From Spinacia oleracea (lineage: Eukaryota; Streptophyta; Magnoliopsida; Caryophyllales; Amaranthaceae): a stretch of DNA of 64,000 bases. The notes beneath the pieces are model-generated. The model had not been told where the DNA came from. It saw nothing but the letters and a program-made list of their open reading frames with translations, and did not search any database. Of this stretch, positions 31,531 through 44,950 are shown one piece after another. How positions within the stretch are numbered: the stretch's first letter is position 1; the number at the start of each line of letters is the position of its first letter. A program made the translations under genes and the position numbers. The DNA lies in assembly GCF_020520425.1 (NCBI RefSeq), contig NC_079487.1, positions 43,903,219-43,967,218 of the forward strand. Direction: 5' to 3'.

Positions 31531-31911
31531 TTGTTCTTCCGATCTCTTGTGGTTCGGAAACCTGGGCAAGAGATCGCTAGTCTGCCTCTTAGTTATGCCT
31601 TCGGCGATCCGTGGATCTGAGCCGGAGTTTTATAACTTGATTCGAGCGACTGTTTGTTGCGAACAAATTTTATTAGGGTACCGCGAATCCGAGGATTCTG
31701 GACGATTCCCTGAAGTGTATGATTTGGTCATTTCTTGCATTTTATCAAGGAATGGGCAAAGTCAATCCTGTTTTTAGTCTCGGATTGATCAGATCCGAGG
31801 CTGCATGTATATATAAAGGGACAATAAATATAGAGATAAGTTTAATGAAACTCATGGTGCCAATGGCTTTCCTTTTCTCATTAAACAACTTACTTGGTTT
31901 ACAGACAGAGA

Positions 31912-34900
31912 TCATACAAAATATTTCTTGAGAACATCGGTATTCCAATGGTTCTTCAAAATTGTTCCATCTAACTGTTTCAGCATAAACGTGCCTGGCC
32001 TTTTTTCGGAATGGATGATGTATGGTCCTTCCCAAGTGGCTGAGAGTTTGCCATGGATCCGTCCTTTCTGAACCGAGGCGGCGTTTCTGAGTACTAGATC
32101 ACCGACTTTTAGGGGTCTGGCGTTGACTCTTCGGTTGTAATGCTTGTTGACCCTCTGCAAATAGGCTGCGTTGAGTGTCCTTGCATCGTTCCGAGCTTCG
32201 TCCAGTAGATCGAGAGCTTCGGATAGAAGTTGGTTGTTGCTCTCTCCTTGGAGCCCATCATACCTGTTGTATGCCTGGATCCTCAGGCTTTCTGTTCCGA
32301 TTTCCACAGGGATTACAGCTTCGGATCCGTATACAAGGTGGAACGGTGTTTGCCCGGTAGCTTCTTTCTCAGTGGTCCGAAGGGACCATAGCGTTCCGGG
32401 TAGCTCTTCTAACCATTTGTTTTTGTCATCCTCGACTCTTTTCTTGAGTGCATTGAGGATGAGTTTGTTAGCAGCTTCGGCTTGCCCGTTGCTTTGTGGG
32501 TGACAGACTGCCGAGTACGCTAGGTGTATGCCGAACTGTTTGCACCATTTTTGCAACGGGGTGTTGTCGAACTGTTTCCCGTGGTCGAAGACCATCAGTC
32601 TTGGTATGCCGAACCTTGTGATGATGTTCTGCCATATGAACTTGCGGACCTGAGGTTCGGTGATGGAGGAGACAGCTTCGGCTTCGATCCATTTGCTAAA
32701 ATAGTCGACTCCTACAATCAACCACTTTTTCTGGTTCGTCGCTGAGGGGAAGGGACCAATGATGTCTAACCCCCACTGTGCGAATGGTAAGGGATACAGT
32801 GTTGATTGTAGGGTTTGAGCTGGTTGATGGATGGCTGGTGCGAACTTTTGGCATTTCTCGCATTTCCTTGCCATCTGCTTTGCCTCGGAAACCATAGTGG
32901 GCCACCAGTACCCAGCCCGAAGAGCTTTATGTGCCAATGTCCTGCCTCCGATGTGGTTTCCGCATATCCCGAGGTGGATTTCCCTTAGGATGTAGTCAGC
33001 GTCTGTTGGACCCACACATTTTAGCAGCGGAGCAGAGAATGATTTCCTCATGAGCTCTCCTTCGGCGCTGATGATGAACCACTTGTTGAATCTTTTCAGT
33101 TTTCTTGCCTGCAGCTTATCCTCGGGAAGTTCTCCCCTTTCTTTGTATGCAACTACTGCGTCCATCCAGCTGGGTTCGGTACGTAAGCTGCATACTGTGG
33201 TGGGTGGCAAGTCAATGCTTCTCTCTTGGTGAACCTCCACGTGGACCGACCTGTTTAGGTCGATGAGTGTTGAGCTTGCGAGTTTTGACAGTGCGTCTGC
33301 TTGCGTGTTTTGTCCTCGGGGGATGAGAATGACTTCAAAGGATCTTAACTTTGACGTTAAGGATTTAATTTTTGCTAAGTAAGCTGTCATGCTGGGCCAT
33401 TTGGCCTCATACTCCCCTCGGATCTAGTTGGCTACAAGCTGGGAATCAGTTTTGAGGCAAACATGCTCGGCCTCCAGGGATAAACAAAGCTCTATCCCTG
33501 CGATTGCGGCCTCATATTCGGCCTCGTTGTTAGTTGCTTTGAAGCCGAACTTCAATGCATACTCTATGCTTTTCCCCGTCGGGGGGATTAGTACAACTCC
33601 TGCTCCTGAGCCGTTTATTGTGGAAGATCCGTCAGTGAAGACCTCCCAAGTGCTTTTCGTATCATCCAGCATTTCCTGGTATGAGCACTCGGCCAAGAAG
33701 TCTGCCAATGCTTGTGCTTTGATTGCTGTCCTCGGCTGATATTTGATGCCGAACTCTGATAGTTCGAAGGCCCAGGCAGCCAATCTTCCTGACCTCTCTA
33801 TTTTGTCGAGTACTTTTTCGAGCGGTTGGTCAGTTAGCACTGTGATCTGGTGGGAGTCGAAGTATGGCCTCAGTTTTCGTGCAGCTACCACTACTGCATA
33901 TGCGACTTTCTCGATGAGTGGGTACCGGGTTTCGGCCCCTGTGAGTGTTCGGCTGGTGAAGTAGATTGACTGTTGCTTCTTTTCTTCTTCCCGAAGAAGC
34001 ACTGCGCTGACGGTTCCAGGGCTAACTGCGACATATAGGTACAGGGTTTCCCCCTCCTTTGGTCTGGCCAGTGTCGGCAGTTGAGCTAGGTGGGCTCTGA
34101 GTTGCTGAAAAGCTTCTTTTTGCTCCTGTTCCCATATCAGTTCGGGATCCACTTTCCTCGGGACCCCCTTTTTCTTGACTGGTTCTGCTTCTCCTCCGGG
34201 GAGGCTCTTTGGTTTCAGTGCTTTGAAGAAGGGGGCTCCCTTGTCCGAGGCTTTTGATATAAACCTTGTTAGTGCGGCTAACCTGCCGGTTAGCCTCTGC
34301 ACATCTCTCTTGGTCTTCGGCTCGGGTAAATCCAATGCCGCTTGGACTTTGTCTGGGTTCGCATCAATTCCTCTTTCGCTCACCATGAATCCGAGGAATT
34401 TCCCTGACTTCACCCCGAAGACGCATTTTTTTGGGTTCAGCTTCATGCTGTATTTCCTCAGATTTCCGAAGGTCTCTGCCAAGTCTTTGACGTGGTCTTC
34501 CTCCTTGATGCTTTTTACGATGGAGTCATCCACATAGACCTCCACATTCCTCCCTTTCTGGTCGGCGAAGACGTGATCAACTAGCCTTTGGTAGGTGGCT
34601 CCGGCATTTTTCAAGCCGAAAGGCATCATTTTGTAGTTGAACACTCCTGCGCTTGTGATGAACGCTGTCTTTGCTCTGTCATCGGGGTGCATGAATACTT
34701 GGTGGTAGCCTGAAAAGGCATCCATGAAGCTGAGCAGTGCATGGCCGCTGGTGGAGTCAACCAATTGATCTATCCTTGGCAGGGGATAGCAGTCTTTGGG
34801 GCAGGCTCGGTTCAGGTCTGTGAAATCCACGCACATTCGCCAGGAGCCGTTCGCTTTTTTGACCATCACCACGTTGGCCAGCCATTTCGGATACATGCAT

Positions 34901-37665
34901 GGTTCAATGAATCCGGCCTCCTGCAACTTTTTCACCTCCTCGGCGATGGCTTTGTTTTTCTCCGAGGAGTAGTTCCTCTTTTTTTGCTTGGCTGGCCGAG
35001 CTTCAGCGTTGACGTCCAGCTTGTGACAAATCAGCTTCGGATTTATCCCTGGCATATCTGCTGCTGACCATGCAAAGATGTCTTTATGATCCCTGAGTAA
35101 TCGGATCAAATCGATTCGGAGCCCCGAGCTTAGGCCCTTGCCTATTCGGACGCTCCTGTCTGAATCCTCTTCGAGGAAGATATCCTCCATTTCTTGATCT
35201 GGTTCGGGAGATAGGGTTTCGGGGCGGGCATCAACTTCTGCGGGAGACAAGCTGCTCGTGCTTGCTCTTCTCCTTTTTGCCTCGCTTTCCTCTCCCGTAG
35301 CTCCTTTTTCTTCCTCGGGGCCGTCCCCTAGTTTGGGCTTTCGGACAGCAGTGTGGCAGGTTCTTCTCGCCACTTCTTGATCACCTCTGATTCGTTCGGC
35401 GAATCCTGCATCCGAGACGTATATCATCAGCTGGTGGTATGTGGAGGGGACTGCTTGCATCTTGTGAATCATGGTTCTCCCCATGATTACGTTGTATACG
35501 GAGTCGCAGTCCATCACCAAAAATTCGTCCCGAAGGGTTTTTGCTGCCTGGCCTTCACCCACTGTGACTGGCAGGGTGATCTTTCCTCGAGGGATAGCTG
35601 CGGATCCGTTGAATCCGATCAGAGGATAACTGACTTTCGTCAGTGCTTCCTCTGGCTCTTCGAGGATCAGCTGCTCGAAGCAGTTTCTGAAGATGATATT
35701 GACGGCACTTCCTCCGTCGACTAACACTCGATGTACGTTGTGGTTGTTGAGGTCCATGGAAATGACCAGAGGATCGTCATGTTTGTACTGGACTCCGAAG
35801 CAATCATCAGCAGTGAAGGTCATGTTCGGGGGGTGTGGCTGGTTGTCTCCCACCGCGCTGAAGTTGACCCGATGGGAGAGGGCTCTTAGGTGTTTTTTGC
35901 TGGCCTGGCCAGACTTCTGTCCCCCGAACACCACTAGGATGTCATTCTTCTTGTGCCCTGTTGCTTCGTAGACCCTTTTCTGGGGTTGCTCGTGTTGTTT
36001 GCCGCTTGCGGCCTTTTCTTTTTCCTCCCTTCGGTCTAACAAGTACTGTTTCAGGTAGCCTCGGCGAACGAGGTCCTCTATGTTGTCTTTCAGCGAGTTG
36101 CATTCTTCGGTGTGGTGACCGAAGTCATCATGAAACTCGCACCATTTGTTCTTGTTTCTCTGAGCTGGGTTGGACTTGAGCTTCCCAGGTAGTTTCCACT
36201 TTTCGTCATTTCTGTTGAGGCTAAATATCTCTTTTCGGGGCAGAGCTAGTGGAGTGTAGTTGGTGTACTTGGGTTGAAGTTCACCCCTTCTCCCGTCTTT
36301 CTTCGGGCTCATCTCTCTAGCTCCTACTTTCTCTTTCCCCTTCCTTGAGCTGCCCTCGGGCTTGCTCTGGGTATTCTTTGTGTCTCTCGGGTCCGACGAT
36401 CCTTTCAATCTTGCAGCGGCCTTGTTGAACTCTTCGGTTCTGATGAACGCATCAGCCATTTGGAGCACGTCAGCTATTCTGGAGGGGTTCTTCATTGAGA
36501 GTTCGTCACGGAACTTCCCTTCCTGGAGCGCGTGCTTCAAGGCGAAGATGGCCACGTCTGGCTGCAAGTTTGGTATGTTTGTTGATTCCTTCATGAATCT
36601 GGCCATGAATTCTCTCAGACTTTCGTCTCTTTCTTGTTGGATTGAGGTCAGTTCTGCTGTGGTTCGCTCGGGGCGATTGTTGCTCACGAACTGTGTGCAG
36701 AATCTCTTTTTCAGCTTTTTCCAGCTCTTGATCGATCCCTTCGGCAGCGATCTAAACCACTCTCCCGCCACTCCGGTTAGCGTGGTTGGGAAATATTTAC
36801 ACCAACATGCTTCGGAGTAGGGACTCAAGAACATTTGCTGCTCGTAGGAGATGACATGATCCCTCGGATCTGTGATTCCGCTGTAGGTCAGGTGCGCTGG
36901 CAGTCTTACCTTCGGTATTTCTTCCATGATCAGCTCGTCCGAGAAAGGGGATGACGTGGGAGTCATGATTCTTTTCCCGAGTCTAGCCCTGATGCCTTCG
37001 TTTGCCGAGGTTCTGTGATTAGAACGTTCGGGCGTACGATGGGGGCTAGGGGTTCGATCATGCCTCCTGTCTCTTCTTCTCTCTCGGCTACTGACCTCGG
37101 GTCGTTCGCCAGATCTGCTTGGCTCGCCCACCCCGAGTCTCGTATGGATCGAGGGTCTTAACCTTGAGTGGACCGAGGGCCTCAACCTGCTGAGCACCGA
37201 GCTTCGGACTCGAGTGTTACGAGTAGTCGATTCGCTTTGGAGAGCTGTTGGAGTAGGCGATGGTCTCGCAAACCAATCTGGTTGCTGTTGTGCCCTTTTT
37301 TGGGTGTCCCACGTGCTTTCCATCCACCTCGACGTCAAGTGTGTACCTGTCAAGGGAAGGAGTTCTCGTTCGGGTCTGGACACTTCCGCACTGGGTGGCT
37401 CGTTCAGCCTTCGCCTGGTCCTCCTCTCTTCTCTGCGGTCATTTGCCAGTCCTTGCTGCTTCTCATTGAAGAGGAAGTTTTGCATGATGGTCATGGCCGC
37501 AGTGAGCTCTTCCCTAGTTGGAATCGGAGGTCCTGCATTTGTGGCGGTCGTAGCTCTGCTTGGCTGTGACCTCGCCATCGATCGAGGGTGCTCCTCTTGG
37601 TCAGATTCTGAATCTGACCGCACCATCATATCGTCGTCATTGTTGTTAACAACATCATTCACCAT
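31912..37665 (-). pseudogene. gag-pol: Element 2 gag-pol polyprotein, one nonsense codon
   Basis: Single frame from ATG at 37,665 (first Met after the PBS) to 31,912, about 1,917 codons, broken once by TAG at 33,424-33,426. Landmarks from the start: gag domain about residues 230-420, CCHC-like knuckle CEFHDDFGHHTEEC near 507, protease LVDGGSAVNIIF near 648, RT with YVDDSIV near 1,042, first RNase H, second archaeal-type RNase H from about 1,345 (FTDGSS, NNEAEYEA, TDSQL, then QADALS after the stop), integrase with CEKCQKF, GLDIIGP, FDHGKQF and GQAEAANK. The stop replaces the Gln seen in element 3 (VANQIRGEY). Unlike Tat-A there is no gag/pol stop, so the family makes a fused polyprotein. Confidence 0.93.
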
Positions 37666-37715
37666 TTTCGCGGAAAGAGGTGATTGATGTCTTTCAAAGG
37701 CTTTGAAGTGTTCTT

Positions 37716-37732
37716 CCCCACAGACGGCGCCA
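37716..37732 (-). other. Primer binding site of element 2
   Basis: Minus-strand TGGCGCCGTCTGTGGGG three bases after the 5' LTR, identical to Tat-A and element 3. Confidence 0.85.
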
Positions 37733-37735
37733 AAT

Positions 37736-38432
<697 letters not shown>

Positions 38433-38703
38433 CTACCTCCGTTCCTAAATAATCTTTACGGTTACTATTTGCACGGTAATTAAGGAATTTTGGTGAACAT
38501 GTGATGGTGGGGTAACAAATGGAAAATGAGTGGCTATAAATTGTCCAACAATGTGAGTGGGTGGAAACTAATATTAAAGTATTGTGAGTGGGTAAGTTAT
38601 GGTGGGCCAAATAAGAGTAAAAATGGAATAAAGTAGGAGTGTAAAGAACTTTCAGGAACGGACTAAAACGGAAAGCGTAAAGAACTTTTAGGAACGGAGG
38701 TAG
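38433..38703. mobile_element. Stowaway-type MITE, 271 bp
   Basis: Termini CTACCTCCGTTCCTAAA and AGGAACGGAGGTAG are inverted repeats of the Stowaway (Tc1/mariner) type, flanked by TA. A second inner motif (TTTCAGGAACGGACTAAAACGG) repeats the end. No ORF. Element 3 is inserted four bases beyond its right end. Confidence 0.88.
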
Positions 38704-38707
38704 TATA

Positions 38708-39142
38708 TGTTTGGGCTCCCAATTGGAAACCAATTGGGCCTCTAAGTCCAAAGCCCAAAGGCTCTATACATCAACATCAACCCACGACCAACTCCTTTGG
38801 CTTGTCAGCCACCATAGAGGCCCAAGGCCCAAATAGTAATAAATGACCTATGGGCACATTTACTACTCAAACACTATAAATAAGCCGCCAAGGCACACAC
38901 CCCAAGGTACGTCCATTTCACACCTTAAGACTACTCTTCTAGAGAACTTCTCTCTAGAATCCGAGCATTGTTCTTACTTAGGCATCGGAGGGGCTTTCCT
39001 CGGAAACACCCCCGAGGCTAGTAACTTGTTCATTGTGCAGGTTAACTTGGACGCGACACATTCGAGCTAGCAAGATCTTCAACACGCACAAAAAGGGCCT
39101 TCATACGAAGCCCATTGTTTCATCCACTTCAACACCGGAACA
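38708..39142 (+). repeat. 5' LTR of element 3
   Basis: TGTTTGGGCTCCC...CACCGGAACA, TATA box TATAAATA at 38,875-38,882. Related to the LTR of element 2 over its whole length. Confidence 0.96.
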
Positions 39143-39145
39143 ATT

Positions 39146-39162
39146 TGGCGCCGTCTGTGGGG
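39146..39162 (+). other. Primer binding site of element 3
   Basis: TGGCGCCGTCTGTGGGG, three bases after the LTR. Confidence 0.85.
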
Positions 39163-39209
39163 AAGAACACTTGAAAGCTCCGAAAAACACTTCGCTTTTC
39201 ACGCGAAAA

Positions 39210-42200
39210 ATGGAAATTCCCAACAATGACAACCAGGTGGGAGATGTCCTTGTCCAAACGGATTCGGAATCCGATGGAGGGGAACAGCTGCACTCAGTGG
39301 CGAGATCGCAGCCAACAAGGGCCACCGCCACAACCAGCAGACCACTCCCTTCTCGAGAAGAGCTCGATGCGGCCATGACCATCATGCAGAACTTCCTCTT
39401 CAACGAGAAAAAACAAGCCTAGGCAGCAGCACGGCGAGAAGCGAGGAGAGCTAGGCGACAGGTATTGTTGAACATGCCCTCGACTGACGAGGACAATGCG
39501 AGGCCCGAGCAAGATCTCTCCACAATGTCAGGAACGCACCTAATGACGAGATGGAGAGAGAGCACGTGGGATACGCAGCAGAGAGCTGCACAGCAGCCAG
39601 AGTGGTTCGCAACACCGTCTCCAACACCGCAAGCTCTCCAAAGCGGGGCAAGTGATCGCACTCGGATCCGAAGCTCGTTCCATAGCAGACTGCGACCTTC
39701 GATTCATGATAGGCTGGGTAGCCACCGTGGGTCCAGTAGACAACCCGAAGGCAGTGGCAAGTCGAGAAGGAGAAGGAGAAGTGACCGAACTCCTAGCCCC
39801 CTACACGCCCCTGAGCAATCCCTTAGAGGGAACTCGAAGAGCGAAGGTATCAGGGCGAGGCTACGAAAGAGGATCATGACTCCAGCATCGTCCCCATTCT
39901 CGGATGACATTGTCATGGAGAAAATCCCCAAAGTGAGGCTGCCAGCACACTTGACATAGAGCGGGATTACGGATCCGAGGGATCACGTCATCTCCTATGA
40001 ACAACAGATGTTTCTAAGTCCCTACTCCGAAGCCTGTTGGTGCAAATACTTCCCAACCACGCTGACAGGAGTTGCGGGAGAATGGGTCAGATCGCTGCCG
40101 AAGGGATCGATCAAAAGTTGGAAGAAGCTGAAGAAAAGGTTCTGTGTGCAATTCGTGAACAACAATCGCCCAGAACGAACCACTGCCGAGCTAACTTCTA
40201 TACAGCAAGAAAGGGACGAGAGCCTGCGAGACTTCATGGCCAGATTCATGAAGGAATCCACCAACATTCCGAACCTGCAGCCAGACGTGGCAATCTTCGC
40301 CTTGAAGCACGCGCTATGGGAGGGATAATTCCGAGATAAACTGACAATGAAAAACCCCTCCAAGATAGCGGACGTGCTCCAAATGGCAGATGCGTTCATC
40401 AGAGCAAAAGAGTTCAACAAGGCTGCAACAAGGCTAAGAGGATCCTCGGATCCGAAAGATAACAAAGCAAATCAAAGTAAGCCCGAGGGCAACTCGAGAA
40501 AGGGGAAAGAGAAGGTGGGTGCGAGAGAGCCGAGCCCAAAGAAGGATGGGAAAAAGGGTGAATTTCAACCCAAATACACCAACTACACTCCACTCGCCAT
40601 ACCCCGAAGAGAAATTTTCAATCTCCATAAAGATGATGAAAAGTGGAAGCTACCAGACAAGCTCAGATCCAACCCCCTCCGTAGGAACAAGAACAAGTGG
40701 TGTGAGTTCCACGATGACTTCGGCCATACCACTGAGGAATGCAACTCGCTGAAGGACAACATCGATGACCTCATCCGCCGAGGCTACCTAAAGCAATACT
40801 TGCTCGACCGTAGAACGGAGAGGGAAGAAAAAGAGAAAGCAACATCTGGAAAGCTACAAGAGCAAGCCCAGAGAAGAGTCCATGAGACCGAGGGACAAAA
40901 GAAGAAACCAATTCTCGTGGTGTTCTGAGGACAAAGGTCCGGCCACGCCAGCAAGAAACACTTAAGATCTCTCTCCCACCGAGTCAACTTCAGCAATGTT
41001 GGGGAGAACCAGCCTACCCCCCCGAACATGACCTTCACTGCTGATGACTACCTCGGGACCCAGTACAAACATGACGACCCGTTGGTGATCGAAATGGATC
41101 TCAACAACCACAATGTCCACAGAGTACTAGTCGATGGAGGAAGCGCCGTCAATATCATCTTCAGGAACTGTTTCGAGCAGCTCATCCTCGAAGAGGGAGA
41201 AGAGTCACTGACCAAGGTCAGCTACCCATTAATTGGATTCAACGGATCCGCAGCTATTCCCCGAGGAAAGATCACCCTACCCGTCACAATCGGCCAAGGC
41301 CTGGCGGCGAGAAACGTCCGAGAAGAATTCCTGGTGATGGACTGCGACTCAGTGTATAACGTCATCATGGGACGAACCATGATCCACAAAATACAAGCAG
41401 TCCCATCCACATACCATCACATGATGATGTACGTCTCGGATGCAGGCTTCACCGAGCGGATAAAAGGCGACGAAGAGGTGGCAAGATCAACCTGTCACGC
41501 GGCCATCCGAAAGCCGAAGCTAGGAGACAGTCCTGAGGACGAAGATGAGAAGAGCCCTCCCCCAGGTGGAGACAAAGATGCCAAGAGGAGAAAGGCATAG
41601 CCGAGCAGTCTGGTAAAGCCCGCAGAGGTTGATGCTCGACCAGAGACCCTTTCCCCCGAACCAGACCAAGAAATGGAAGACATTCCCCTAGAGGATGATT
41701 CAGACAGAAGTGTCCGAATAGGCAGAGGCCTAGGCTCGGGACTTCGAATAGAGTTGATCCAGTTGCTGAGGGATCACAAAGACATCTTCGCGTGGTCGGC
41801 AGCTGACATGCCAGGGATAGATCCGAAGATGATCTGTCACAAGCTGGATATCAGTCCCGAAGCTCGGCCAATCAAACAGAAGAAAAGAAACTACTCCTCG
41901 GAGAAAAACAAAGCTATCGCCGAAGAGGTGAAGAAACTACAAGAGGCAGGCTTCATCGAGCCATGTATGTATCCCAAGTGGTTGGCCAATGTGGTCATGG
42001 TCAAAAAAGCGAATGGCTCATGGCGCATGTGCGTCGATTTCACTGATCTAAACCGAGCCTGCCCAAAAGATTGCTATCCCCTCCCGAGGATAGATCAGCT
42101 AGTGGACTCAACCAGTGGCCATGCATTGCTGAGCTTCATGGACGCCTTTTCAGGGTACCACCAAGTGTTCATGTACCCCGACGATAGAGAGAAGACCGCC

Positions 42201-44950
42201 TTCATCACAAGCGCGGGAGTGTTCAACTACAAAATGATGCCCTTCGGATTGAAAAATGCTGGAGCCACCTACCAAAGACTAGTTGATCACGTCTTCGCTG
42301 ATCAAAAGGGAAGGAACGTCGAGGTTTATGTGGACGATTCCGTAGTAAAAAGCGTGAAGGAAGAAGATCACATCAAAGACTTGGCTGAGACCTTCGCCAA
42401 CCTGAGGAAATACAACATGAAATTGAACCCAAAGAAATGTGTCTTCGGGGTAAAGTCAGGGAAATTCCTCAGATTCATGGTGAGTGAAAGGGGAATAGAC
42501 GCGAACCCGAACAAGGTCCAGGCTGCGCTAGATTTACCCGAGCCGAAGACAAAGAGAGACGTGCAAAGGCTAACAGGCAGGTTAGCCGCACTGTCGAGAT
42601 TCATATCGAAAGCTTCGGATAAAGGGGCACCCTTCTTCAAAGCTCTCAAACCTAAGACCCTCCCAGGAGGAGAAGCAGAACCCATCAAAAAGAAAGGCGT
42701 CCCGAGGAAAGTGGACCCCGAGTTGACATGGGAACAAGAGCAAAGAGACGCATTCCAGCAACTCAGGGCTCACTTAACTCAACTGCCGACGCTAGCCAGG
42801 CCAAAAGAAGGGGAAACTCTGTACTTGTACGTCGCAGTCAGCCCCGGAACCATAAGCGCAGTGCTCCTCCGAGAGGAGGAAAAGAAACAACATCCAATCT
42901 ATTTTACCAGCCGAACCTTGACAGACGCCGAAACTCGGTACCCACTCATTGAGAAAGTAGCATACGCGGTGGTGGTAGCAGCTCGGAAACTAAGACCCTA
43001 TTTCGATTCCCATCAAATAGTGGTGCTAACTGACCAACCACTGGAGAAAGTGCTAGACAAAATAGAGAGATCGGGAAGATTGGCTGCATGGGCTTTCGAG
43101 CTATCTGAGTTCGGGATCAAGTATCAACCAAGGACGGCCATCAAAGCGCAAGCGCTCGCAGACTTCTTGGCCGAATGCTCATATCAGGAAATGCTAGATG
43201 ACACCAAAAAGACATGGGAGGTCTACACTGACGGATCTTCCACTGTGAACGGCTTGGGAGCCGGAGCAGTACTGATACCCCCAGTGGGAAAGAGCATAGA
43301 GTACGCCCTAAAGTTCGGTTTCAAAGCAACCAACAATGAGGCCGAATATGAGGCCGCAATCGCAGGAATAGAGCTGTGCTTATCTCTGGAAGCCGTACAT
43401 GTTTGCCTCAAGACTGATTCTCAGCTCGTAGCCAACCAGATCCGAGGAGAGTATGAGACCAAATGGCCAAGCATGACAGCTTACCTAGCAAAAATCAAAT
43501 CCTTAACGTCAAAGTTAAGATCCTTCGAAGTCATACTCATCCCCCGAGGTCAGAACGCACAAGCGGATGCACTATCCAAACTTGCAAGCTCAACGCTCAC
43601 CGACCTAAACAGGTCAGTCCATGTGGAAGTGCACCAAGAAAGAAGCATTGACATGCCACCCCCCACAGTGTGCAATGTGCGTCCAGAACCGAGCTGGATG
43701 GACGCAGTCCTTGCGTACAAACAAAGGGGAGAACTTCCCGAAGACAAGCTGCAAGCAAGGAAGCTGAAAAGGTTCAACTAGTGGTTCATCATTGACGCCA
43801 ACGGAGAGCTCATGAGGAAGTCATTCTCAGCCCCACTGCTGAAGTGTGTAGGCCCAACCGATGCCGATTATATCCTAAGGGAAATCCACCTCGGCATATG
43901 TGGAAATCACATCGGAGGCAGGGCACTAGCACACAAGGCACTAAGGGCCGGATTCTGGTGGCCCACCATGGTCTCCGAAGCAAAGGCGCTGACAAGGAAA
44001 TGTGAGAAATGCCAAAAGTTCGCACCGGCAATCCACCAGCCAGCCCAAACCCTGCAAACAACACTCTACCCCTTACCATTTGCACCATGGGGCTTGGATA
44101 TCATCGGTCCATTCCCCTCGGATGTGAATCAGAAAAAGTGGCTGATTGTAGGGGTTGACTACTTCAGTAAGTGGATTGAGGCCGAGGCAGTCTCATCCAT
44201 CACGGAGCAGCAGGTCCGCAAGTTCATTTGGAAAAATATCATCACAAGGTTCGGAATACCGAGGCTAATGGTCTTTGACCACGGGAAGCAATTCGACAAC
44301 ACACCACTGCCAAGATGGTGTTAACAGTTCGGTATCCGCCTCGCCTACTCAGCAGTGTGCCATCCTCAGAGCAACGGCCAAGCCGAAGCCGCAAACAAAC
44401 TCATCCTCAATGCACTCAAGAAGAGAGTCGAAGACGAAAAGAGCAAATGGCTAAAGGAGCTCCCTAGAACACTCTGGTCCCTTCGGACCACTGAGAAGGA
44501 AGCCACGGGACAGACCCCCTTCCACTTGGTTTATGGTTCCGAAGCTGTCATCCCTGTAGAGATCGGAACAGAAAGCCTAAGGGTCCAAGCATACAAAAGT
44601 ATGATGGAATCCATGGGCAAAGAAACAATCAACTTCTGTCCGAATCCTTGGATCTACTAGATGAGGCTCGGGACGAAACCAGAACTCTCAACGCAACCTA
44701 TCAGCAAAGAGTCAGCAAGCACTTCAACCGAAGAGTCAATGCCAGACCTTTAAAGGTCGGTGACCTAGTGCTCAGAAACGCTGCTGCAGTTCAGAAAGGG
44801 AAGATCCACGGGAAACTCTCGGCAACATGGGAAGGACCATACATCATCCACTCTGAAAAGAGGACTGGCACTTTTATGCTTAAACAGTTAGATGGAACAG
44901 TCTTGAAGAACCATTGGAATGTCGATGTTCTCAAGAAATATTTTGTATGA
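39210..44950 (+). pseudogene. gag-pol: Element 3 gag-pol, seven stops and a frameshift
   Basis: From ATG at 39,210 one frame is collinear with element 2 gag-pol. In-frame stops: TAG 39,420, TAG 39,957, TAA 40,326, TGA 40,926, TAG 41,598, TAG 43,779 and TAA 44,322. A frameshift near 44,590-44,645 moves the last integrase part to another frame. Gag domain, knuckle (CEFHDDFGHTTEEC), protease (LVDGGSAVNII), RT (YVDDSVV), both RNase H domains and integrase (GLDIIGP, FDHGKQF, GQAEAANK) are all still readable. The longest open piece, 41,673-43,781, covers RT and RNase H. Not functional. Confidence 0.95.

Larger units (their letters stand above)
30812..31911. other. Convergent 3' ends and tandem array between antisense gene and pol
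   Basis: Holds the 3' UTR of the antisense gene with its AATAAA, then a 46-bp tandem array (31,100-31,530), then about 380 bp before the pol stop without a gene. Confidence 0.75.
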
